IMG/VR virus record: IMGVR_UViG_3300008111_000056
Coordinates: 1-40,649 of that record
DNA from: a virus
Length of the DNA: 40,649 bases
Direction: 5' to 3' (one strand)
The position numbers were made by a program, and so were the translations under genes. Under the pieces are notes generated by a model that was not told the origin of the DNA, did no database searches, and was given only the letters and a program-made list of their open reading frames with translations. Below are positions 21,742-30,365 of this stretch, in pieces (position 1 is the first letter of the stretch; each line of letters opens with the position of its first letter).

Positions 21742-23811
21742 ATGGATAATAAAAACAACCCACCAATTAACACCATTCCAGAGGTAGCAGGAATGGATAA
21801 TGGTTATAACTCGCTTTTTGCTGAAGTAAACTACCATTACACCTACGGAACTCAGGACATGGAACAAAGAAAACTTCGTAAAAATGGGTGGGATGATATT
21901 ATCAGAGCTTATTACGGAAAATTACCAAACAACTGGCCATATTTATCAAAAATTGTAGATCCTGTTATTAGAACTGCTCTTATGGAGAAGACTTCCAGGC
22001 TTTTTAATGGAAAATTAAGAGGTACAGTAGTCCCAAGAGAATCAGGAGATAACGTTAAGGCTAAAATACTTAATGCAATACTCGACTATTACTGGGATAA
22101 TGCTCAACTTGGTGGTTCCATGCTTGAAAAATGGGCATTAATGGACACATACACAAGACTATTTGGTGCGGCATTCGCGCTTTGCTACTGGAGAAAGACA
22201 GATGACTACGATGGAGTTGAGTTTAAAGTACTTGATAACAGAGATGTCTTCGTTGACTACCAAGCAAACCACGTTAAAAATGCTAACTGGGTACAGGTCA
22301 GAGAGTGGAGAACACTACAAGACCTTAAAAATACTACAATTAACGGTGAAAATTTATATGAAAACTTAGATGAACTTGAAAGAATGATATTTGCTGAATA
22401 TCAAGGAGATAGAAGAGACGTTAGATACACATCTGTTGTCAAACAACTAAGAGGCTTAGAAGATAGAGTCGGACAAGACATTTATTTTAAAACTGTTGAA
22501 GTTGTAACTGAATATAGAAAAGATAGATGGATTACATTTACCCCTAGATATGGACTTATCTTAAGAGATATTGAAAACCCACTTGATTCAAAGATTATCC
22601 CTGTAGTTCAACTTAGATACTACCAAAATGGAGATGATGTTTATGGTGAAAGTGAATTTGAATCAGTACTTCCAATTCAAAGAGCAATTAATGCTAACCT
22701 TTGTGCCTTCCAAGACCAAATTAACTTCTCTCTAAGACCCCCAATCAAGGTGGCAAACAATGCTGATGGAGTTAGACTTGATACTATTGTTTATGCCCCT
22801 AATGCTTTGTGGCTTACAGGTTCTACACCTAACAATATTATTGAACATCAATCTGGAACTCAAGTAGTACAGCAATTCTCTACTACTTACCAGGTATTAA
22901 AGAGTGCTTTCAACACAGCACTTGGTGAATTATCAGCAGGAGTTTCAAACGTTAATCCAATGGCTACTGAAAAGACAGCAACTGAGGTAAGAGCTACTTT
23001 CAGTCAAATGCAATCAAGAGACCAATTTAATCAATTATTCTTAACAGAGGCACTAAAAGACCAAATGATAATGTGGATTAAATTAATTCAACAATTTTTA
23101 TTTGATGATCCTTCAAAGTACTCAATGATTTTTAAAATTACTGGAATGGAAACCTTAAATGAATTAAAGAGATATGCTCTTGACGATATGGAAGTACCTG
23201 ATGAAATAACAAACAGTATCGCAGACATGGTACAGAACGATCCAAACTCTATGGATGAATCAATGATTCAAACAATTATTGAACAAACAGCAATCCCTGC
23301 TTACCCAGTCAATATGAAACCATCAGGTAAAACTGGTGATTTTATGCCAAAAATGGAGATGGATAAGTACGGAGAGTTTGCAGTATTGAGAGTTACAAAA
23401 GATGATATGGAAGGAAATTATGATTATATTCCAGATGTTAAATCAATGTCTGTTGGAATGACAGAACAATTAGTTAACGGAAGAAATCAATTATTAAACT
23501 TACTACTATCACCTAATGTAAATATGCAATTACAAAGTGAAGGAGACAAGATAAAAGTAAAAGATTTAATTATCGCGATAGCGGAAGATAACGGAGTAAG
23601 AAATGCAGGAAAATTTTTTGAATCAGTACAACAAGGAGCTGGACAACCAGCAATGGGCGGAGGATTACCAACCGACCTTAACCAAACAGCAGGAGGAGCT
23701 ATTAACCCAAGCCAAATTAATCTTGGAGCTACAGGATCACAAGGGCTTCCAACTTCTACAGAATTATTTGGTGAGCAAGGTGCAGGAGTTCCCCAATCCA
23801 TCGGTCTATAA
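21742..23811 (+). CDS. Portal protein (689 aa), podovirus type
   Basis: A long portal: an N-terminal helical part with WDDIIRAYYGKLPNNWPYLS, a core with DNRDVFVDYQANHVKNANWV and VVQLRYYQNGDDVYGESEFE, the helix LPIQRAINANLCAFQDQINF, and a wing/crown region containing TATEVRATFSQMQSRDQFNQ (about 415-435). A C-terminal Gln/Gly/Pro-rich tail (about 630-689) is probably disordered. The portal forms the dodecameric DNA gate at the head vertex and docks TerL. TATTGA lies 7 bases before the ATG. The 3' end overlaps a possible small gene. Confidence 0.9.
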   Translation: MDNKNNPPINTIPEVAGMDNGYNSLFAEVNYHYTYGTQDMEQRKLRKNGWDDIIRAYYGKLPNNWPYLSKIVDPVIRTALMEKTSRLFNGKLRGTVVPRESGDNVKAKILNAILDYYWDNAQLGGSMLEKWALMDTYTRLFGAAFALCYWRKTDDYDGVEFKVLDNRDVFVDYQANHVKNANWVQVREWRTLQDLKNTTINGENLYENLDELERMIFAEYQGDRRDVRYTSVVKQLRGLEDRVGQDIYFKTVEVVTEYRKDRWITFTPRYGLILRDIENPLDSKIIPVVQLRYYQNGDDVYGESEFESVLPIQRAINANLCAFQDQINFSLRPPIKVANNADGVRLDTIVYAPNALWLTGSTPNNIIEHQSGTQVVQQFSTTYQVLKSAFNTALGELSAGVSNVNPMATEKTATEVRATFSQMQSRDQFNQLFLTEALKDQMIMWIKLIQQFLFDDPSKYSMIFKITGMETLNELKRYALDDMEVPDEITNSIADMVQNDPNSMDESMIQTIIEQTAIPAYPVNMKPSGKTGDFMPKMEMDKYGEFAVLRVTKDDMEGNYDYIPDVKSMSVGMTEQLVNGRNQLLNLLLSPNVNMQLQSEGDKIKVKDLIIAIAEDNGVRNAGKFFESVQQGAGQPAMGGGLPTDLNQTAGGAINPSQINLGATGSQGLPTSTELFGEQGAGVPQSIGL

Positions 23812-23956
23812 AACTTCAGAAGAGTTAGCGATGGCTTATAATAAACAATATGGAAAAGCAGAACTTATCAGAGAATATAACCAGTTCATCACAAGTCAAA
23901 GAGCAATCATTGACAACATCACAGGAAATAATCGAGAAATCTCAAACTCCGAGTAA
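23780..23956 (+). CDS. Possible small protein overlapping the portal end (58 aa)
   Basis: A frame from GTG 23780 (GGTGAG upstream) or ATG 23832 gives FPNPSVYKTSEELAMAYNKQ, then YGKAELIREYNQF, an amphipathic helical sequence that looks coding. It overlaps the portal by 32 bases if started at GTG and overlaps the next gene by about 107 bases. Only one of the two overlapping frames may be real; I cannot decide from sequence alone. Confidence 0.4.
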   Translation: MQEFPNPSVYKTSEELAMAYNKQYGKAELIREYNQFITSQRAIIDNITGNNREISNSE

Positions 23957-24092
23957 GTTACATCTAACTATCTTAAAGATGGAAAAATGTAATCATTCCT
24001 TTAAAAGGGTAAGACCAAATCAGGTCGAATGTAATAAATGTGGGTACGGATTATTCGATACACCAGAAAAACCTTTTGTATTGACAAGATAA
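23850..24092 (+). CDS. Small protein with possible zinc ribbon (80 aa)
   Basis: An 80-codon frame. The last 37 residues start MEKCNHSFKRVRPNQVECNK and continue CGYGLFD, with a Cys-x-His and a Cys-x2-Cys that could bind zinc. The first 43 residues are Gln/Ser/Thr/Glu-rich and lie in the overlap with the frame ending at 23956. A shorter start at ATG 23982 would leave only the zinc part. No named family recognised. Confidence 0.5.
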   Translation: MEKQNLSENITSSSQVKEQSLTTSQEIIEKSQTPSKLHLTILKMEKCNHSFKRVRPNQVECNKCGYGLFDTPEKPFVLTR

Positions 24093-24097
24093 TTTTG

Positions 24098-24103
24098 TAT
24101 TAA
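24098..24103 (+). promoter_or_regulatory. -10 box eight bases before ATG
   Basis: AATTTTGTATTAAT (24091-24104) contains TATTAA at 24098-24103; the ATG at 24111 follows by 8 bases. Same TTTTGTATTA core as before 4492 and 7091. The -35 is poorly defined (TTTGTA at 24075 with 17-base spacing). Confidence 0.45.
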
Positions 24104-24110
24104 TTTGTTT

Positions 24111-25286
24111 ATGGATAAGTTTCAATCACCTTTTTTACCAAATACTGATAGATTTACTAAATCAAAATTTCTACCAGATACTAGTAAATATGATTTTAAT
24201 ATAAATAAATATTCTGTTCAGCAAAAACCTCAAATGAGTTTTGCTAATGCTGCAAAAAATGCAGTATCATCTACAGCTAAGGTTGTTTCAACACAACCTA
24301 AACCTACAACTACTGTTTCTAAACTAAGTTCTGCAAAACCAACTACTCAAAAAACTGTTAAAACAAAATCAGCAGAAGAGAAATACCAAGAAGATTTAAG
24401 AAAACAAATTGAAGCTGGATATAAAACTCAAATTGATTTCTTATCATCCCAAGAAAGAGCAGCGCAACAAGCATTGCCTGGGCAACTATCTCAAATTGAA
24501 TCTGAGTTTGGTGTAATTCAACCACAACTTGAAGCTCAACTTGCCGAACAACAACTAAGAGGAACTCAACAAGTTGAAAGTTTAAGAGGTCAAGAACAAT
24601 TAGGACTTGCTGAAACAAGAAGAAGAGCAGAAGAAGCCTCCCAAAGAGCAATTCAACAATTTGGAGGTGTTGGGGGGTCATCAACAGCTCAGGCTGCTGG
24701 GGAATTAATCGGTAGAGAGCAACTAAGAACTGCTGGAGCAATCCAACAACAAAGAGTTGCAGGTATCCAAGATGTTACAAACCAATTAAGAACAATACAA
24801 GCTGAATTTAACGCTAATGTAAATAAATTACAACTTGAGAAACAAAAAGCTCTTGAAGGAGTTAGAAATCAATTTAATCAAAGCATTAAAGAAATACAAG
24901 CTGCCAAAATGTCAGCTGGTGTAACTAAAGCAAATCAAACAATTACAGCTTTACAAGAATTTGCGACAAGAAGAAGACAGATTGAAGATCAATCTACTGC
25001 TTTACAAAATGCACTTCAACAAGCAAGGGAAAATGCTTCTTTACAACTTCAAAGTTTATCTTTACAAAATCAACTACAGGTAGGTAGCCCTATAACTTAT
25101 AGTGCGTTTACAAACCCAACCGAAAGAGGAAAGGTAATTAGTACAGTACTTGCAAGAGCTGGAAGTAACCCAGAAATACTTGCTCAATACGGGCTAAGAA
25201 AAGTTCCTGGCGTTGGCGGCGGAGAAGATTTATTCATAGACGCAGAAGGTAGTGTCTATAATATGAGCGGTGTCCAATACAAGTAA
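24111..25286 (+). CDS. Coiled-coil virion-type protein (391 aa)
   Basis: The product is 391 residues from the ATG at 24111 (a TTG two codons earlier is unnecessary). The N-terminus is Pro/Lys/Thr-rich and disordered-looking (1-85). Residues 85-325 form long Gln/Glu/Ala/Arg helices (EKYQEDLRKQIEAGYKTQI, EQQLRGTQQVESLRGQEQLG). The end (330-391) contains a small beta region, EDLFIDAEGSVYNMSGVQ. Its place between portal and the large internal protein suggests an ejected or internal virion protein. No family recognised. Confidence 0.65.
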   Translation: MDKFQSPFLPNTDRFTKSKFLPDTSKYDFNINKYSVQQKPQMSFANAAKNAVSSTAKVVSTQPKPTTTVSKLSSAKPTTQKTVKTKSAEEKYQEDLRKQIEAGYKTQIDFLSSQERAAQQALPGQLSQIESEFGVIQPQLEAQLAEQQLRGTQQVESLRGQEQLGLAETRRRAEEASQRAIQQFGGVGGSSTAQAAGELIGREQLRTAGAIQQQRVAGIQDVTNQLRTIQAEFNANVNKLQLEKQKALEGVRNQFNQSIKEIQAAKMSAGVTKANQTITALQEFATRRRQIEDQSTALQNALQQARENASLQLQSLSLQNQLQVGSPITYSAFTNPTERGKVISTVLARAGSNPEILAQYGLRKVPGVGGGEDLFIDAEGSVYNMSGVQYK

Positions 25287-25288
25287 CT

Positions 25289-25316
25289 TTGATTTCCATC
25301 TTTATTTTTATATTAT
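25289..25316 (+). promoter_or_regulatory. Promoter with -10 seven bases before ATG
   Basis: TTGATT (25289-25294), 16 bases, TATTAT (25311-25316); the ATG at 25323 follows by 7 bases. No Shine-Dalgarno. Confidence 0.45.
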
Positions 25317-25322
25317 TTACAC

Positions 25323-28300
25323 ATGGATACAAAAGATTTAGCCACCCAACAGGCCATTGAGAATTTTAAAAAATTACAATCGGCATCTCAAGCAAAACCA
25401 CAAAACCAATCACAACCACAAACTGGAGGATATTTTGAAAAAGGAGTTGACATCGGGGGTATTAATACTGCCTCTGATTTATTAAATCCACTTGCGTGGG
25501 GAGGACAGATACTTGAAGATATTTTAAACATTCCTTCAAACATTATTGGTGGTACTGGAGATATTTTAAAAGGACAATATTATAAAGGTTTAGGTAGGGT
25601 TGGTACTGGAATATTCGATGTTGCTACAACAGTATACGCCCCTGGTAAAGCATTAAAATTTGGTAAAGCTGCAACTACTGCCTTAAAACCTACTGCTGGA
25701 CAACTTATTAAAACTGGAGCTAAAGAAGGTGTCAAATTTGGCGCTATAAGTGGAGGCTTTCAAGGGTTACAACAAGCCCAAGATGTCTCCCCTGCTGACA
25801 GGTTTTCAACTGTCGCTACAAATATAGTTTCAGGCGGTCTTACTGGCGGTTTAACTGGAGGGGGTCTTTCTTATTTAGGAAGTAAGATTACTGGTACTGG
25901 TCGTGCGCAGAAAGTATTTCAAGGCGCTTCTAAAGAGACTAATGATTACATTAACAAAACTATTAATAAGCAATTAGATGCCCAAGCAGCACAACCTACT
26001 GGATTTTTAGGTAACCTTGCTAGACAAATTGACATTAAATTACAAGATTTTACCCAACCTTTAAATGAAGCTTTAGTTAACGCAAGAAAAAAAGGACTAA
26101 CTTACTTACAAGAAATTAAAGTACAAGACAAGATTGATAGGGTACTAAGATCTACATCGCTAGCTAATAATTACTTAAAAAATAATTTTAATGCAACAAT
26201 TCAAAAAATTGACGACTTAGAATTATTCAATCAATATTTAATTGCTAAAAGAGGTGTTGAACTTGCAAATAAAAACATCAAAACAGGTAGAGATTTAAAT
26301 ATGGATAAGAAACTAATTCAAGAGTTTCAAGGTAAATATGAGCCAATCGCGCAAGAAGTATATAAATATACCGCTAAACTATTAAATGACTACAAAGACG
26401 CAGGTCTTATTTCTAAAGAACTTTACCAAGAACTAAGACAAGCAAATAAAGAATACGTTCCATTTCAAAGAGTATTTTCTGTTTTAGATGAAAATCTTTC
26501 TAAAGGCGGAGGTATTGGGGTGGCTTCTGTTTACAAACAACAGTTAGTTAAAAGACTTCAAGGTTCTGAAAGAGAAGTTAAAAACCCTATTGAATCAATA
26601 TTTTCTAATACCTATTTAGCAATAAAACAAATTGAGAAAAATAATGCAGCAAAAGAAATCTATAATTTGGTAGATCAAGGATTTTTACCTGGAAGGATAA
26701 TTAAAAAAGGGGAAGACTTCAATACTTCAGATGTTATTTACGTTTTAATTGACGGTAAAAAAGTTGCAGTTGAAGTAGGCAAGGATATTGCGGGAGCGTT
26801 AAAAAATTTAAATACTGAAAATATTGGTTTGTTAGGTAAAATATTTGCATTTCCTACCGCAGTATTAAGAGCGGGTGCTGTAGGTCTAAACTTACCATTT
26901 GTTATAAGAAATTTAGTGAAAGACCAACAGACAGCAGCGATATTTTCCAAATCTCCTTTAAAATCAACTATTTTAAATCCTGTAAATTTCGCTAAATCCA
27001 TTTTTGAAATTTCTAAAAATGGAAAGCTATACCAAGATTTTATAGAAGCAGGGGCTGGTTACTCCTCTATGGATATTGGAAGAGATTTAACTAAAACTAT
27101 CGAAAGAGTAAGATCTGAGAGAAGTATTAAGCAGAGAGCTGCTTTTACTGCTAAGAATCCAATGGATTTATTTAGAATTTTAGAAGACGTTATTGGAGTT
27201 TCAGAACTTATACCAAGGGTACAAAACTTTGGCGCAAGAAGAGATTTCTATATGAAGAAAGGTTACTCTTTACAAGACGCTACAGTTCTTGCTGCAAATG
27301 AAGCTAGAAACCTGACTGCTAACTTTGCAAGAAGAGGTGAGTGGAGTAATACAATCAACGCAGTAATCCCGTTTTTCAATGCAAGTATTCAAGGAGCAAG
27401 ACAACTTAGAAACAGATTTGTAGATGATCCTAAAAGAACAACTCTCCAATTTACAGCAACATTAGGATTACCTATCACAGTAGCAACTTTGTGGAATAAT
27501 GCAGATCCTGAAAGAAAAAAAGCATACGAACAAGTTCCTGAATACGAAAAAGAAAGGGCTTTAATTATTATCCCCCCAGTTCCAAGTTATGATCCCGAAG
27601 GAAACCCTTTTTATATTAGAATCCCATTAGCACCTGGACTTTCAAACTTAGTTAACCCTATTAGAAAATTAATTGATGGTAGTTACCAAGGTCTTGGCGA
27701 TGCTGCTTCTGGAATTGCAAGTGATATGACATCTGCTTTATACTCACAGCCACTACCTTTAGATGAACAGGCTAGAAGAAGAACACTATCCACTCTAACC
27801 CCACAAATATTAAAACCAGGATTAGAGTCAACTTTAAACGTAAACCTTTACACAGGCGCTCCTATCATTCCTAGAGGTATGGAAAACCTACCTCCTGAAT
27901 ACCAAGTGAAAGAAACAACTTCACAAAGTGCTAGAAACATTGGGAGAGTATTTAATGTCTCTCCTCTAATTGTAGAAAACACAATTACAACAACTGGAGC
28001 TGGTGTAGGTAAACAAGCTTTAGATTTTCTTGATTTAGTATCAGGTGTTCCTGCAGAACAAAGAGGCGGAAGAAGTATTGTTGAAGATTTAGCAGAGTCC
28101 TTTTACAGAGCGCAAGGTGGGGCTGAGGTATCAAAACTTTATGATCAGTTAAAAGTTATTGACCAAGAAAAAGCACTTCTTAATCTTAAAATAAAAGACG
28201 CTATTGCTAAAGGGGATACTGCTACCGTACAAAGTTTATCAAATCAGATTACTTCTCAGCAGTACGCAGCTCTTAGAAGAAGTGTTGAAACTAAAGAGTT

Positions 28301-28604
28301 AACTAAAAATCTTTCCGCTGAAGAAAGAGCAATTTACAAACTAACTGATTCTGAAAGAGAGTCTTTATCTAAATCAAACCCACAATTAAAAACAACAATA
28401 GATAGAGTAACACAGTTAAAAGATATTGAAAGCAATGCTATTAGTCCGTCTTTTGATGCTTCCAATTTTAAGTTTAAAGGTGGAAAAATTAAAAAACCTA
28501 AAAAAATTAGATTTAAAAAACCAAGAACAAAAAAGATTAAGGGATTCAAAATCAAAAAACCTAAAATCAAAAAATTAAAACCTATAAAAGCAGTACAAAT
28601 TTAG
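25323..28604 (+). CDS. Large internal/ejection-type virion protein with LPD38-like region (1093 aa)
   Basis: A 1093-residue protein. Residues 50-190 are Gly/Ala-rich hydrophobic (glycine-zipper-like, e.g. FGAISGGFQGLQQ). Residues 520-720 contain AVGLNLPFVIRNLVKDQQ, EARNLTANFARRGEW and AVIPFFNASIQGARQLRNRF, the pattern of the large polyvalent protein-associated domain 38. Residues 1053-1092 are a Lys-rich tail (KKPKKIRFKKPRTKK). In podoviruses a protein of this size between portal and scaffold is typically packed in the head and ejected with DNA; the glycine-zipper would suit membrane insertion. This role is inferred. Confidence 0.75.
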   Translation: MDTKDLATQQAIENFKKLQSASQAKPQNQSQPQTGGYFEKGVDIGGINTASDLLNPLAWGGQILEDILNIPSNIIGGTGDILKGQYYKGLGRVGTGIFDVATTVYAPGKALKFGKAATTALKPTAGQLIKTGAKEGVKFGAISGGFQGLQQAQDVSPADRFSTVATNIVSGGLTGGLTGGGLSYLGSKITGTGRAQKVFQGASKETNDYINKTINKQLDAQAAQPTGFLGNLARQIDIKLQDFTQPLNEALVNARKKGLTYLQEIKVQDKIDRVLRSTSLANNYLKNNFNATIQKIDDLELFNQYLIAKRGVELANKNIKTGRDLNMDKKLIQEFQGKYEPIAQEVYKYTAKLLNDYKDAGLISKELYQELRQANKEYVPFQRVFSVLDENLSKGGGIGVASVYKQQLVKRLQGSEREVKNPIESIFSNTYLAIKQIEKNNAAKEIYNLVDQGFLPGRIIKKGEDFNTSDVIYVLIDGKKVAVEVGKDIAGALKNLNTENIGLLGKIFAFPTAVLRAGAVGLNLPFVIRNLVKDQQTAAIFSKSPLKSTILNPVNFAKSIFEISKNGKLYQDFIEAGAGYSSMDIGRDLTKTIERVRSERSIKQRAAFTAKNPMDLFRILEDVIGVSELIPRVQNFGARRDFYMKKGYSLQDATVLAANEARNLTANFARRGEWSNTINAVIPFFNASIQGARQLRNRFVDDPKRTTLQFTATLGLPITVATLWNNADPERKKAYEQVPEYEKERALIIIPPVPSYDPEGNPFYIRIPLAPGLSNLVNPIRKLIDGSYQGLGDAASGIASDMTSALYSQPLPLDEQARRRTLSTLTPQILKPGLESTLNVNLYTGAPIIPRGMENLPPEYQVKETTSQSARNIGRVFNVSPLIVENTITTTGAGVGKQALDFLDLVSGVPAEQRGGRSIVEDLAESFYRAQGGAEVSKLYDQLKVIDQEKALLNLKIKDAIAKGDTATVQSLSNQITSQQYAALRRSVETKELTKNLSAEERAIYKLTDSERESLSKSNPQLKTTIDRVTQLKDIESNAISPSFDASNFKFKGGKIKKPKKIRFKKPRTKKIKGFKIKKPKIKKLKPIKAVQI

Positions 28605-28616
28605 TATTTATTGATT

Positions 28617-28802
28617 ATGAAATTACAGGAATTTGCAAATCTATATTTTAAACTAATGGATCTAAAAGAAAAAGTAAAAGAACCATTAGAAAAAAAAATG
28701 GAAATGATGGATGAAAAAAGCGATATGGCTGAAGAAAAAGCCAAGAAAGCTATGTATAAAAAGGTACAAAAAGAAGTAATTAAAAAGGCGAAAGGAAAAT
28801 AA
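28617..28802 (+). CDS. Small lysine-rich coiled-coil protein (61 aa)
   Basis: Starts at the ATG at 28617, which lies 7 bases after TATTTA (28605-28610); an in-frame TTG at 28611 is less likely. It is Lys/Glu/Met-rich helix throughout (DLKEKVKEPLEKKMEMMDEK). First of five tiny basic genes between the internal protein and endonuclease VII. Function unknown. Confidence 0.6.
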   Translation: MKLQEFANLYFKLMDLKEKVKEPLEKKMEMMDEKSDMAEEKAKKAMYKKVQKEVIKKAKGK

Positions 28803-28805
28803 AAT

Positions 28806-28940
28806 ATGCCAATGGTAGGAAATAAAAAATTTGCTTATGATGCAAAAGGTAAAAAGATGGCTAAAGAATATGCCAAAAAGTCTGGAATGAAAATGATGGA
28901 CAAAAAGAAAATGATGAAGAAAGGCGAGAAGAAAAAATAA
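28806..28940 (+). CDS. Tiny lysine/methionine-rich protein (44 aa)
   Basis: A 44-residue protein, MPMVGNKKFAYDAKGKKMAK onwards, ending in a Lys/Met run. The 'G-K-K-F-x-Y-x-x-x-G-x-x-x-A-x-x-Y-A-K-K' pattern is common in tiny phage proteins that flank structural genes. Its stop overlaps the next ATG (TAATG). Confidence 0.65.
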   Translation: MPMVGNKKFAYDAKGKKMAKEYAKKSGMKMMDKKKMMKKGEKKK

Positions 28941-29098
28941 TGCCACTCGGTAAAAGTGTTTCTAAAAATGTTAGAGAACTAATTGCCGACAATAAAAAGA
29001 AAGGCAAGGAAAGAGGTGCTAACGGGAAACCAAGAAGTAGAGCACAAATCCTTGCCATTTCTCTTGCCGCAGCAGGTAAGTCTAAAAAGAAAAAATAA
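28940..29098 (+). CDS. DUF6496-like tiny basic protein (52 aa)
   Basis: A 52-residue protein with KSVSKNVRELIADNKKKGKE and then PRSRAQILAISLAAAGKSKK. This fits the DUF6496-type pattern of tiny phage proteins, which end 'RKQAIAIALSEAGKSKK'. Function not established. The start overlaps the preceding stop, the stop overlaps the next ATG. Confidence 0.7.
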   Translation: MPLGKSVSKNVRELIADNKKKGKERGANGKPRSRAQILAISLAAAGKSKKKK

Positions 29099-29250
29099 TG
29101 AGAAAAACAATCGAACAATTAAAAAAGATGAAGAATAGTTTGGTTAAAAATATTGCACTTGCAAGGAGGCAAGGTACTTCTAAACCAAAATCAAAATCAA
29201 CAGTTAGCAAAAAAGAATTTGCAAAACTAAAAACATACAAAAAGAAATAA
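29098..29250 (+). CDS. Tiny lysine-rich protein (50 aa)
   Basis: A 50-residue, extremely basic protein (KKMKNSLVKNIALARRQGTS). TAATG overlaps at both ends. No family recognised; likely nucleic-acid binding given charge, which is inference. Confidence 0.55.
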   Translation: MRKTIEQLKKMKNSLVKNIALARRQGTSKPKSKSTVSKKEFAKLKTYKKK

Positions 29251-29408
29251 TGTTAAAACAACTTAAAGACTTAGTGAGAGATTTAAAATCTGATACTAGG
29301 GAACTCAAAAAATTAATAATGAATAAAAAAGCAGGACTTGACGAAGTCTTAAATCTTAAAGTCAAATTTGTGGTAAGATTACTACAGGTTATATTTAAGA
29401 GAAAGTAG
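29250..29408 (+). CDS. Tiny basic helical protein (52 aa)
   Basis: A 52-residue protein with amphipathic helices (LKQLKDLVRDLKSDTRELKK) and a hydrophobic-basic end (VKFVVRLLQVIFKRK). Last of the overlapping chain of tiny genes; the endonuclease VII gene starts one base after its TAG. Confidence 0.55.
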   Translation: MLKQLKDLVRDLKSDTRELKKLIMNKKAGLDEVLNLKVKFVVRLLQVIFKRK

Positions 29409-29409
29409 G

Positions 29410-29790
29410 TTGGGTAAGAAATGCTTAATCTGCCGAACGGTTAAACCGAAGGCAGACTATTACTATAATAAGAAAAATCGTAAATTCACTTCGTATTGCA
29501 GACCTTGTTGGAAAACAAAATACCGATACGATAAATATAAAACTACCGAAGAAATCATACTTAAAATTTTAAAAAACCAAAACAACAAATGCTGTATTTG
29601 TAGTACGGACATTACAGATAACTTTGTTGTAGATCATAACCACCATTCTAAAGAAGTAAGAGGGTTACTCTGTAGTAACTGTAATACAGGGCTCGGTAAA
29701 TTTAAAGACCGAATTGACTTATTATCACGTGCTGTTGTATTTCTTTATGAGCGGGGAACTTATGGCATTAAACATCAGGAAAACAACTAA
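29410..29790 (+). CDS. Recombination endonuclease VII-like HNH nuclease (126 aa)
   Basis: The T4 endonuclease VII pattern is present: CCICSTDI (61-68), VVDHNHHSKEVRGLLCSNC (73-91, with DHNHH and the zinc cysteines 64, 88, 91) and LGKFKDRIDLL. It resolves branched DNA before packaging. An N-terminal extra zinc ribbon (Cys5, Cys8, Cys30, Cys33) precedes it. The start is TTG 29410 with no strong Shine-Dalgarno, a base after the previous stop. It overlaps the DUF6321 gene by 29 bases. Confidence 0.85.
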   Translation: MGKKCLICRTVKPKADYYYNKKNRKFTSYCRPCWKTKYRYDKYKTTEEIILKILKNQNNKCCICSTDITDNFVVDHNHHSKEVRGLLCSNCNTGLGKFKDRIDLLSRAVVFLYERGTYGIKHQENN

Positions 29791-30013
29791 AGGTAAAAAT
29801 AGAAACTTTCTAACTACAAAGGAAGGTGCTGGAATGACGGCTAAAGGAGTTGCTGCTTATAGAAGAGCTAATCCTGGCAGTCGTTTACAAACAGCAGTAA
29901 CTGAAGCAAACCCTTCTCCTGAAAGAGCGAAGAGAAGAAAAGCGTTCTGTAGTAGGTCTAAATCTTGGACTGGTGAAAGAGGCAAAGCTGCTCGAAAAAG
30001 ATGGAAGTGTTAA
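29762..30013 (+). CDS. DUF6321 protein (83 aa)
   Basis: The 83 residues from the ATG at 29762 (GCGGGGA upstream) match the DUF6321 pattern of T4-like and other phages: GAGMTAKGVAAYRRANPGSR, then LQTAVTEANPSPERAKRRKA and FCSRSKSW. The function is unknown; it is often near head or nuclease genes. It is strongly basic. Its 3' end overlaps the convergent HTH gene by 4 bases. Confidence 0.85.
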   Translation: MALNIRKTTKGKNRNFLTTKEGAGMTAKGVAAYRRANPGSRLQTAVTEANPSPERAKRRKAFCSRSKSWTGERGKAARKRWKC

Positions 30014-30306
30014 TCTTTAAAGTGAGAACTTGTTCTATCTAAAAAATCAAATTCCTCAACATCTTCATTTCTATCAACAACAAATATTTTTTTATTGAAT
30101 ACTTTTAAAAATTCCATTATAACTTCCATTGAAGGTTTTACTCTCTTTGCTTCATAAGCAGCAATAGTCTTACCACTTACTTTTAAAAGCCTGCCCATCT
30201 CTTCTTGAGAGAAACCGTTGGATTCCCTTTCATCATATATTGCTTGGTTAAAAACCCATTGATTCATTGATTTCTTGAAGTATTTATTATTCTTCTCAGT
30301 TGGCAT
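30010..30306 (-). CDS. XRE/Cro-like HTH regulator (98 aa)
   Basis: Residues 29-75 form a Cro/CI-type helix-turn-helix: GFSQEEMGRLLKVSGKTIAA, then YEAKRVKPSMEVIMEFLKVF. The N-terminus (KYFKKSMNQWVFNQAIYDE) resembles antitoxin-like XRE proteins, and the C-terminus is acidic. It is the only minus-strand gene inside a long rightward block. It is divergent from a small cassette with a symmetric promoter/operator between them (30312-30346), so it probably controls itself and its neighbours. Confidence 0.8.
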   Translation of the reverse strand: MPTEKNNKYFKKSMNQWVFNQAIYDERESNGFSQEEMGRLLKVSGKTIAAYEAKRVKPSMEVIMEFLKVFNKKIFVVDRNEDVEEFDFLDRTSSHFKD

Positions 30307-30311
30307 TAAAT

Positions 30312-30346
30312 AAATTATATCACTCGTAAGTTATAATTTGTATTAG
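30312..30346. promoter_or_regulatory. Divergent promoters with perfect inverted repeat
   Basis: AAATTATA (30312-30319) and TATAATTT (30332-30339) are an 8-bp perfect inverted repeat with 12 bases between. On each strand it supplies a TATAAT -10: minus for the HTH gene (8 bases before its ATG) and plus for the 30366 gene. A second -10-like TTGTATTAG lies at 30338-30346. The symmetry suggests an operator for the HTH protein. Confidence 0.6.
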
Positions 30347-30365
30347 TTTTAGCAGGAGGTGAGAT

